Of a stretch of DNA of 64,000 nucleotides, positions 1-8,300 are shown in pieces (position 1 is the first letter of the stretch; every line of letters begins with the position of its first letter). The stretch spans positions 124,001 to 188,000 of the forward strand of contig NZ_BEWM01000004.1 of the NCBI RefSeq assembly GCF_002723935.1, in the 5' to 3' direction. This DNA is from Gluconobacter cerinus (GTDB taxonomy: Bacteria; Pseudomonadota; Alphaproteobacteria; Acetobacterales; Acetobacteraceae). The notes beneath the pieces were generated by a model. That model did not search any database and was not told the origin of the DNA. It saw only the letters and a list, made by a program, of their open reading frames with translations. Position numbers and translations under genes: made by a program.

Positions 1-2
1 CT

Positions 3-950
3 GAAAGTGGTCTGATTCAGGCTGATACTGCAGGGAAACTCCTGCATACGTCGGATCCATTGGATCGGCCGGCCATTGGTGACTGGGTGGTGTGCCATCC
101 GAGGTTTTACGAACGACGTGGCACCATTCAGGCTGTTCTGCCACGCACGACCTGTTTTGTCCGTAAAGAAGTCGGGAAGCGGACGCAGTCGCAGGTTATT
201 GCAGCCAATATTGATGTCGCATTCCTGGTTATGACAACCGGGGCAGATTTTAACCTGTCCCGTCTTGAACGGTATCTGGCGCTCACAAGAGAAAGCGGCG
301 CAAAGCCTGTCATGGTCCTGACCAAGGCTGATCTGTGTGAGGATATTGAGCAAGTCGCCAATGCTGCCCAGACTTGCGCCCCTGGGGTTGATCTCAGGAT
401 CGTATCTTCTCTTGTGGGTACGGGGCTGAGCGAGATTTCGGCATATCTCGACGGGCATCGCACTGGCGTCATGGTGGGAAGCTCTGGAGCAGGAAAATCT
501 ACCCTTCTCAACGCCCTAATGAAAACCGACCATGCTGCAACAGGTGCTGTCTCCGAGTATGACGGGCAGGGTAGGCATACAACGACCCACAGGGAAATGG
601 TGAGCCTTCCTTCGGGTGGGCTGCTGATCGACACGCCAGGAATGCGTGAACTCGGCATGGTGAATGCCGCGGAGGGTCTCGCCGCCGCATTTGGGGAATT
701 CAATGCTGAAGTCGAAGAGATTGCTCAGCAATGCCGCTTCCGGGACTGCAAACATGAAGCCGAGCCCGGTTGTGCGGTCCGGAAGGCTCGTGAAGATGGG
801 AAGCTTGATGAGCGGCGCTGGAATAACTGGCTCAAGATGAAGCATGAAATCCTGCTGCAGGAGCAGAAAAATCCAGCGGGACGAAGAGCGGAGCGGCGAG
901 AGCAGTTGCGTCTTAATAGAGAAGCCCGGAAAGCGAAGCGTCACGACTGA
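3..950 (+). CDS. rsgA: Ribosome small subunit-dependent GTPase A, 5' end missing
   Basis: RsgA is a circularly permuted GTPase that helps late maturation of the 30S ribosomal subunit. The reading frame is open from the left edge (first full codon at 3), so the start lies outside the window; the TTG at 60 is probably internal because coding sequence continues upstream of it. Visible in order: the end of an OB-fold, the permuted G4 motif TKAD, the P-loop GSSGAGKST, the G3 motif DTPG, and a C-terminal zinc site with the pattern C-x4-C-x-H-x6-C (CRFRDCKHEAEPGC). The tail is basic, as in the family. A hairpin terminator follows directly, so it ends its transcription unit. Identification is firm. 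Confidence 0.93.
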   Translation, partial: ESGLIQADTAGKLLHTSDPLDRPAIGDWVVCHPRFYERRGTIQAVLPRTTCFVRKEVGKRTQSQVIAANIDVAFLVMTTGADFNLSRLERYLALTRESGAKPVMVLTKADLCEDIEQVANAAQTCAPGVDLRIVSSLVGTGLSEISAYLDGHRTGVMVGSSGAGKSTLLNALMKTDHAATGAVSEYDGQGRHTTTHREMVSLPSGGLLIDTPGMRELGMVNAAEGLAAAFGEFNAEVEEIAQQCRFRDCKHEAEPGCAVRKAREDGKLDERRWNNWLKMKHEILLQEQKNPAGRRAERREQLRLNREARKAKRHD

Positions 951-985
951 ACTGTGGGCGTATACATAAGAGCGCCACAGTTTTC
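951..985 (+). terminator. Rho-independent terminator after rsgA
   Basis: The arms ACTGTGG (951-957) and CCACAGT (975-981) can pair, with extra CG pairing inside, and a run of four T follows at 981-984. It begins immediately after the rsgA stop codon. Confidence 0.6.
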
Positions 986-1512
986 AGCGTCGGAAGAGAT
1001 TTACGAATAATTTACGAGTGAAACGAGATGCATGCTCGTTGAAGCCGTTTTAAAGCGGTGCGCGCCTATCTGCTCGATAAGTAAACGACCTGTAGTTTGT
1101 CACTCTACTTCGCAACAGCGCCATTAAAGCAATCATAAAGAGCAAGCCGCGCAGCATCGGTTCGTGCTGTGCGCCTGCGCGCATGTCGCATTGTAATGGC
1201 TCTGAGGTCGAACACTCGGCTAATTTGATATGGATCAATATGCTGCATTAGCGTGGAAGAAATTGAGAATGATGCCGAGAATTTTACCTTGACCCATACC
1301 GTATGACGATTAATTTACGCCGAAATTCGCGGAACGATAACCGATATCGTTAATCGATAGTTATTTGGTTTTTTTTATATCAACATAACCAATGATTCCT
1401 ATTGATTAAAATTAACGTCCTACCTTATGTTCGATTCCGGCGCTGAGCACGGATTAACAATTTATAATTCGTTAATAAATGCTTAACGCTTCTAGTGATG
1501 GAGGAATTAAGC
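986..1512. other. AT-rich intergenic leader, no gene recognised
   Basis: About 527 bases without a convincing gene. The only frame of any length (1050-1238, minus strand) has no recognisable product and no clear ribosome binding site. From about 1240 the sequence becomes markedly AT-rich, with many TTAA and TTTA steps and a T-run near 1368-1376. A direct repeat of TTTACGA occurs near 1000-1018. The region ends with a strong ribosome binding site, GGAGG at 1500-1504, eight bases before the ATG at 1513. It most likely holds the promoter and a long 5' leader of the Hint protein gene. I could not place -35/-10 boxes with confidence. Confidence 0.5.
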
Positions 1513-3693
1513 ATGGCTGGCGGAACAACGTATAATAGTACTCGGCAGTACTCACTTGCTAATGGTGGGACAATATCAGGCTCTACATCGACAGATATTT
1601 TTGGAGATGTGACCGTTAATGAATCCTATTTTCTAATAAATAATACGCTTTCTGGTTCTACTGCGGCGCAGTATGGAGCTATTATAGCTCAAACTGGCGA
1701 CGTCGGAACAAATCTCTCTGCGACGTCCGCGGGCGCTCTGCTTGCTTCCGGCGGGACCATTACTGGCGCAACGGTTGGAAACTCTGCCGCAGTTCTGGCC
1801 TTTAACGGTGGAACCGTTACGAATTATAATGCAGCAGCAGGTGGCGCAGTTTTTGTTGGCGACCAGTCGCTCAACACGTCTGCTTCTGCGATCCTGACGT
1901 CCAAGGGACTGACAAATCTAAGTGGGCCTGGCATTGTCTCGGCTGGCACCTTGCATGCTGGGGCACAGGAAATCATCACGAGTGGTGGTACTGACCGGGG
2001 ATCCCTGATCCAGGGCAGTCAGTATGTTTCTGCCGGTGGTCTCACGATCAGCAACACTGTTAACAGTGGTGGCGTTCAGAACCTGTATAGTGGTGCTATC
2101 ACCAGTGGGACGATTGTTGCCTCTGGTGGTACGACGGTTGCGAGCGGTGGCGCCACCATCAGTGCGACAAACATTTCTGGTGGTGTTGTTCAGCTGAATG
2201 CTGCTGCTATTCTCCGCGGTGCGGTCGTAAGCGCCGGGGGGAAGCTTACTGTCTCAAGTGGCGCAACTGCATCCAGCGTGACTGTATCGTCTGGCGGTAC
2301 GGAGAGCGTGCTGTCTGGTGGTGTCATTTCTGGCGGCACAGTGCTCAGCGGCGGCAAGGAATCTGTTGCTTCCGGTGCAACGTCTTACAACGTCACAGTC
2401 TCGTCCGGCGGCTCGCTCACAGTTGTTGCTGGCGCTGTCCTGTCTGGAACACAGGTTGCTCAGGGTGCAGTTATCGATGTCGATACGCTGACCTACGCTT
2501 CGGGCGGCACTGTTAAGCTTGACGGTAACACCCTTACGATTTCCGAAGGTGGTTCCACCTGGCAGACAACGTTTGGTGGCACCTTCAAGAGCACCGACTA
2601 TTTTGTGATTGGCCGTGACACCGATGGCAGCACGATTGCAACGTTCGTTTGCTTCTGTGCCGGGACGCTGATCCTCACAGAAGACGGCGAAAAGCGCGTC
2701 GAGGACCTTCGGATTGGTGACCGCGCCATCACATATGTGGCTGGTCGTGAAGTCATCGAGCCTATCACTTGGGTTGGTCATCGCACGGCGCAGGTTCGTA
2801 CGGATCTGCCGGTTGATCAGGCTGGATATCCTGTCCGTATCCTCAAGGACGCTATCTCTCTTGGCGTGCCTCATCAGGATCTCGTGGTTACTCCCGAGCA
2901 TTGCCTGTATTTCGAAGGGCGCTTCGTCCCGGCACGTATGCTCGTTAACGGTCGTAGCGTTTTCTACGATCTGACAATGACGAACTACGAGTACTTCCAC
3001 GTCGAGACGGAAAATCATTCCATTCTGTGGTCCAACGGTGCCCTCAGCGAAAGCTATCTGGACACTGGAAACCGTCGTGAATTTGGCCAGCAGGGTGGTG
3101 TTGTCCGTCTTGTCAGTGGTCCGGTTCGTGAGTGGAGTGTTGATGCAGCGGCACCGCTGGCAGTGACGCGTGATCTGGTTGAGCCAATCTACCGTGCACT
3201 TGAAGAACGCGCTGTAGAAATGTCCATTCCAGACCAGCGGAAGCCCGTTGTTCTAACCGAAGATGCCAACCTGCATCTTGTGACGCCTGCTGGTCATCGG
3301 ATTAACGCGGCACGTCGTGCAGAAAACGGCGACTTCGTTTTCATGCTTCCAGCTGGCGTTGACGAAGTCCGTATCATGTCCCGTGCATCTCGTCCGGCCG
3401 ATGTCTTTGGTCCGGTGGTTGATGACCGTCGTTACCTTGGCGTTCTGGTCGGGGGTATCAGCCTCTGGGCAGGTAACGGTCAGAAGAGCCTGACTGCACA
3501 CATCACGGAAGACGAACTGTCCGGCTGGAACAACCGCGAAGAGGGCGGCGTTCGGTGGACGAATGGCAACGCTGTTCTGAAGCTTCCTGCGCGTCAGGAT
3601 CTTTCGATTGCTGTTCTGACAATCGAAGTGAAGAACGCAGGGCCATACCTGCTTGAAGATGAGACTGACAACGTAGCTGTCATCGCATCCTGA
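1513..3693 (+). CDS. Hint-domain protein with autotransporter strand-loop-strand repeats
   Basis: A 726-residue protein in two halves. Residues about 1-350 are Gly/Ser/Thr/Ala/Val-rich repeats of the type SSGG-x(n)-V-x-SGGT, the strand-loop-strand pattern of AIDA-I-like passengers. From residue 377 comes a Hint (hedgehog/intein) domain: the probable catalytic Cys382 in the CFCAGT motif, then VEDLRIGD, then the block B motif TPEH (Thr460, His463), then a His-rich segment near NHSILWSNG. About 200 residues follow the Hint core. There is no recognisable signal peptide and no beta-barrel, so it is not a classical autotransporter. ATG 1513 was chosen over the in-frame GTG at 1495 because GGAGG lies eight bases upstream. 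Hint families are known to self-cleave N-terminal to the Cys. The downstream O-heptosyltransferases suggest that the repeats are glycosylated (inference). The gene is monocistronic, with its own terminator. Confidence 0.85.
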   Translation: MAGGTTYNSTRQYSLANGGTISGSTSTDIFGDVTVNESYFLINNTLSGSTAAQYGAIIAQTGDVGTNLSATSAGALLASGGTITGATVGNSAAVLAFNGGTVTNYNAAAGGAVFVGDQSLNTSASAILTSKGLTNLSGPGIVSAGTLHAGAQEIITSGGTDRGSLIQGSQYVSAGGLTISNTVNSGGVQNLYSGAITSGTIVASGGTTVASGGATISATNISGGVVQLNAAAILRGAVVSAGGKLTVSSGATASSVTVSSGGTESVLSGGVISGGTVLSGGKESVASGATSYNVTVSSGGSLTVVAGAVLSGTQVAQGAVIDVDTLTYASGGTVKLDGNTLTISEGGSTWQTTFGGTFKSTDYFVIGRDTDGSTIATFVCFCAGTLILTEDGEKRVEDLRIGDRAITYVAGREVIEPITWVGHRTAQVRTDLPVDQAGYPVRILKDAISLGVPHQDLVVTPEHCLYFEGRFVPARMLVNGRSVFYDLTMTNYEYFHVETENHSILWSNGALSESYLDTGNRREFGQQGGVVRLVSGPVREWSVDAAAPLAVTRDLVEPIYRALEERAVEMSIPDQRKPVVLTEDANLHLVTPAGHRINAARRAENGDFVFMLPAGVDEVRIMSRASRPADVFGPVVDDRRYLGVLVGGISLWAGNGQKSLTAHITEDELSGWNNREEGGVRWTNGNAVLKLPARQDLSIAVLTIEVKNAGPYLLEDETDNVAVIAS

Positions 3694-3720
3694 AAAACTG
3701 CTTAGAAAGTTGAACGAAAT

Positions 3721-3765
3721 GGAAGTAACGTGCGTTTCAGGAACGCACGTTACTTCCTTCTTTCT
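3721..3765 (+). terminator. Strong Rho-independent terminator after the Hint gene
   Basis: A perfect 16-base inverted repeat (arms 3721-3736 and 3742-3757) with a five-base loop, followed by a T-rich tract. It separates the Hint gene from the operon that starts at 3811. Confidence 0.88.
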
Positions 3766-3810
3766 ATTTGCAGGATTTTCATAGAGTTCCGAGGAATAGG
3801 TTGACGCAAT

Positions 3811-5262
3811 ATGTTTGAACGTCTGGCCCTGAAATATGCAGCCGGACATCCGGCCTCAATTGCGATGAGCTGGTTTGAGGGAGAGGCAAGCTTCGATCAG
3901 CTTTCCCACGATGTCAGCCGAGTTGCCAACGCACTTTTTCAACTTCGGGATCTTCTCCCGTCAGTTGTGGCCATTCGATGCGTACATCCATACAGACACT
4001 GGGTTTTCATTCTTGCTTTGGCCCAGCTCGGAATACCCTCGGCTTCGTTGCCGGGATATGTGGATGCGAACTTCCACCGCTCTGTAAAAATCCTGTCTCC
4101 GGACATCATATTGCTTGATGAGCCTGTCGACGGGCTCGAGCAACAGGTTCTGGTACTGAACGACGCCTGGTTTGAGCATGTCTGCCAGACCGGGGCAGAA
4201 TGTGCTGAAACCATCACAGTTCAGCCTGACGACGTCGTGCGTTTCTCTGTAGCCGGCGGGACAAGCCAGGATGCGCGTCGTATCGCCCTGACATCGCGAT
4301 ACGTAGAAACAGCGGTTTGTCATCTGCTGTTTCAGGATGTGTTGTCCCACACCCATCGTCCTGAAAACCTGCGCGTCTTACCGACGCTGGGGGCGGAGAC
4401 TTCTAGCGGCTTTCTCATCATTCTCTCTGCCCTGGTAGCCGGGACGCGTTTGCAAATGATGACGGGTTCCGAGTTAGGGCTCGTCTTCAGCCAGGATATT
4501 CCGACAGTTGCCGTTGTTTCTCCTCGGCATGTGGAGGGCATACTTTCTCAGCTACCACCCGGCATGAGTCCCTTGGACAATCTGTTTCTGACGGTTGCGG
4601 GAGGGAAGTTACCAAAAGCGCTTTGTGCCTCCATCCGGCAAAAGCTCACCCCGAATGTTCAGGTTGTTTACGGCGCTGATGAATGTGGAGTGATTACCAT
4701 TGTCTCGACGGACGCTCAGTCCAGCGATGATGAGGTCGGACAGCCACTTCCCTGGGTTGGACTGGAGATCGTGGACGAAAATCATCAGCGTGTTTCTGCC
4801 GGTGAGGTGGGGCGCATTCGTGTCAGTGGCACCGGGGTTATCGGCGGATACGATCTGGACCCGGTTGCGACTGCAGCGCAATTCCGGGACGGATGGTTCT
4901 ACCCTGGTGATACCGGTTTTGTGGACGCGAATGGAACGTTGCACCTGCGGGGCCGCGCCGACGATCTGATCAGTTTTGGCGGGGATAAGTTCGATCTGGA
5001 GAGGTTGGACGCGCGGCTTCTGGCATGTGCTGGTGTCAAGGATGGTGCGATGTTTGTTGTCCCTGACGATCAGGGACTTCCAACGCCATGGGTCGCTCTC
5101 GTGACAGAAGATGATTTTAACCTGGAACTGCTTTCAAAATGGATGAGGCAGGATTTTCCCAATCTGCCGGATGCGGCGGCTGTGTGGATTGATGCTCTTC
5201 CCCGGACCGAGAACGGCCAGCCTGACAGAGTGGCTTTACAGAAGGCAGTCAAACCCTCCTGA
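3811..5262 (+). CDS. Degenerate acyl-adenylate (ANL superfamily) protein
   Basis: A 483-residue protein with the fold of AMP-dependent synthetases/ligases. Seen: YGADE, matching the family YGxTE motif; GWFYPGDTG, matching the A7 motif; and GRADDLISFGG, matching the A8 hinge. Two key motifs are degraded. The Ser/Thr/Gly-rich phosphate loop reads SVAGGTSQ (146-153), and the invariant C-terminal catalytic Lys of the SGK/NGK motif is replaced by Gln470 in ENGQPDR. Full-length ANL enzymes are usually above 500 residues, so it is also short. It is the first gene of the PKS operon, 59 bases before the PKS. It may catalyse only the thioester-forming half-reaction, act as a condensation or transfer partner, or be inactive. 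The substrate cannot be read from the sequence. Confidence 0.75.
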   Translation: MFERLALKYAAGHPASIAMSWFEGEASFDQLSHDVSRVANALFQLRDLLPSVVAIRCVHPYRHWVFILALAQLGIPSASLPGYVDANFHRSVKILSPDIILLDEPVDGLEQQVLVLNDAWFEHVCQTGAECAETITVQPDDVVRFSVAGGTSQDARRIALTSRYVETAVCHLLFQDVLSHTHRPENLRVLPTLGAETSSGFLIILSALVAGTRLQMMTGSELGLVFSQDIPTVAVVSPRHVEGILSQLPPGMSPLDNLFLTVAGGKLPKALCASIRQKLTPNVQVVYGADECGVITIVSTDAQSSDDEVGQPLPWVGLEIVDENHQRVSAGEVGRIRVSGTGVIGGYDLDPVATAAQFRDGWFYPGDTGFVDANGTLHLRGRADDLISFGGDKFDLERLDARLLACAGVKDGAMFVVPDDQGLPTPWVALVTEDDFNLELLSKWMRQDFPNLPDAAAVWIDALPRTENGQPDRVALQKAVKPS

Positions 5263-5321
5263 ACAATAATATTTCATATGCTCCGTTCCATACAGATTAG
5301 AAGACAAAAAGCGGGTTTTAA

Positions 5322-8300
5322 ATGATCGATTACGGACATGAAGTGGCAGTCGTCGGGATCGGATGTCGCCTTCCCGGGGGAATAGAGACAACCGAGGCTC
5401 TCTGGCGCTTTTTGTGTAAACAAGGCGACGCCACATCCGATGTTCCGGCCGATCGGTGGGGTATCAAGCGTTTTTACGATCCTGAATACGAAACCCCCAA
5501 CAAGACCTATATGCGGCGTGGCTCATTCATTGATCAGAAGATCGATGAAATGGACCCGTTGTTTTTCGGTATTTCGCCGCGTGAAGCCACCCTCATGGAT
5601 CCTCAGCAGCGGCTTCTTTTGGAAGTCGTTTGGGAGGCGATGGAAAATGCCGGAATTCTTCCTGCCACCTTGGCAGGAACCCGCACCGGTGTCTTCATCG
5701 GAACGTTTTCTCTGGACTGGCTCGTTGCTTGCGGTTCCCCTCTTAACCGGCCCCTGATCACGGATCACTTTGCCGCAACTGCTGCGTCAGCCACGATGCT
5801 CGCCGCGCGTGTTTCGCATAATCTTGGTCTTCAAGGACCATGCATGTCTATCGATACGGCATGCTCATCATCATTGGTTGCCATTCATCAGGCCCGTACT
5901 AGCCTGCTGAATGGGGAAAGTGATGTCGTCGTGGCTGGTGGCGTCAACATCATGGTTGCTCCACCAGCTTCTATCACCATGTCCAAAGGGCACTTTCTCG
6001 CGGCGGATGGGCGCTGCAAAAGCTTCTCTGCTGATGCGGACGGCTATGGGCGCGGGGAGGGCGCGGGCATCGTCTTGCTCAAGCGACTTGCGGATGCAAA
6101 ACGGGATGGAGACGTTATTCACGGTGTGGTCGCGGGAACGGGCGTCAATCAGGACGGTCGTACCCTGTCATTAACGATGCCCAGTGAAGATGCTCAACGT
6201 GCGCTTATCGAAGAGGTAGCCCAAAAAGCGCACGTCGATCTCGCCGCGATTGGATATGTAGAAGCACATGGTACCGGTACACCGGTTGGCGACCCGATCG
6301 AAGCGCGTGCGTTGGGAACGGCAATTGGTCACAAGCGTGCCTCAGACAGCCCCCTGATTGTCGGGTCCATCAAAGCTAATCTGGGACATTTGGAAGCCGC
6401 GGCCGGTGTTACTGGGCTTATCAAGGCGCTCCTTTGCCTGAAACATGGCGCTATCCCGCCGCAGGCGAACCTCACACAGGTTAACCCTGCAATCCCGTTC
6501 GCGGATCTTCATTTGAAGGTCGCTCAAGACACTCTCACCCCGCTGAAGGCTGAGGCCGGAACGGTGTATGCAGGTGTGAATTCGTTTGGGTATGGCGGAA
6601 CAAACGCAGTTGCGCTTCTCAGGGCACCTACGGAAGCTGACCAGCCTCAGAAAAGGCTGGCAGAGATCGTCAGGATGCCATCTGGTCGTTTCCTGCTGCC
6701 TGTGAATGCACTGGTAGACGCATCTTTGAAAACACTTGCGCGATCGTATGCAAGTCTTCTGGCATCTTCTGCCGCTCCGTCCGTAGCCAATGTCTGTTTT
6801 TCTGCAGCAACCTACCGGACGCGTCTGCCAATGCAGGCCGTGGTGTCTGGCCGGGATCGGGAAGAGCTGATTGCAGGCTTGAAAGCGCTCTCTGAGGGGC
6901 AATCTTCACCAGCAGTCACGGTGGGGCGGCGTCGAAATGGTGAGATGCAGCACCCTGTCTTTGTGTTTTCAGGAATGGGCTCCCAATGGAAGGGCATGGG
7001 GCAGCATATTCTCAGGCATGCCCCTGAACCTGTTTCCAGCACTATTCAGCAGATCGATAGCCTGTTTTCTGCGCTTGCAGGATGGTCCATTCTGGATGAA
7101 ATCCTGAAGCCTGCGGAACATTCACGCATTGATGAGACGGTTGTTGCGCAGCCGGCCATCTTTATGGTTCAGGTTGTTCTTGCAGAGCTCTTCCGTTTTC
7201 ATGGTGTGACACCCGTGGCGATCGTTGGCCATAGCGTGGGTGAGGTTGCTGCGAGTTACATCGCTGGCGCCCTGTCTCTTGAAGACGCTGTAACTGTTAT
7301 CTTTCATCGGAGCCAGCAACAGGCGCGTTTGGCCGGGCGCGGTGCGATGCTCGCGATTGGGATGTCTGGCAGGCAGGCTGCCGAAAAATTACTTCCAGGC
7401 TATGAAGACCGGGTGTCAGTCGCCGCTCTTAATAGCGCGAAGTCTGCGACGCTTGCGGGCGAAGAGGCCGCACTTAAAGAGCTTGCTGCGCGATGTGATC
7501 AGGATGGCACGTTCAATCGCCTTCTCAGAGTTGAAGTCCCCTATCACAGCATCCTGATGGAAGAGATCCGAGATGATCTTCTAAACCCGCTTGCCGCGCT
7601 CGCTCCGATAAACCCGAACATTCCGCTCTATTCAACAGTAACGGGTACGCGCTGGGCGGACGATGCTCTTCATGATGCGGAATACTGGTACGGAAATGCA
7701 CGGCAGCCCGTCCTGTTCCATGATGCTATTCAGAACTTAATGGGTGATGGGCACCGGGTTTTCCTTGAGATTGGTGCACACCCGGTGCTTGGCGGTTTGA
7801 TAAGGGAAACAGCGCAGCAGGTTGACGGGGACGTTACCGTCATTGCCAGCCTGAGCCGCAAAGACGCGGAAGATACAGCCATAGCGCGCAGTATCGCCAA
7901 ACTCTACATGGCCGCCGTGCCGTTGGACTGGTCTCTGCTGACGGGAGGGCATCGGACGGACCTTCCTCATTATGCCTGGTCTCGAAGCCGGTTCTGGTCT
8001 GAGACTGAGGTTTCGCGCAAGGATCGGCTGGACGGAACCGTTCATCCGGTTCTCGGTATTCCAGTCAGCGCATCCCGGCCGGGTTGGCTTGCGGACATCA
8101 ATCGCAACTATATGCCGTGGTTGCCCGATCATAAAGTGGACGGGATCTGCCTGTTTCCGGCTGCGGGCTATATTGAAGGCGGTCTGGCTTTACATCGTCA
8201 GATCGAACGCTCTGATGCAGCAATTCTGGAAGATCTGGAAATTGGTCAGGCTCTCCTTCTGGATAGCCTCACGCCACCTGTTGTCGAGTGGGCATTTGAT

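Noticed and set aside
1050-1238. Small minus-strand frame in the leader of the Hint gene
   Set aside because: No recognisable protein, no clear ribosome binding site, and composition does not match neighbouring genes.
1700-2500. Repeated DNA units that might suggest a CRISPR-like or tandem repeat array
   Set aside because: The repetition is at protein level (SSGG/SGGT strand-loop-strand repeats), with degenerate DNA and no fixed repeat-spacer pattern.
2254-3018. Long antisense frame inside the Hint gene
   Set aside because: It is a shadow of the repeat and Hint coding sequence; the translated product has no family features.
6960-7870. Assigning malonyl or methylmalonyl specificity to the PKS acyltransferase
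   Set aside because: The motif VPYH fits neither standard pattern, so a substrate call would be a guess.
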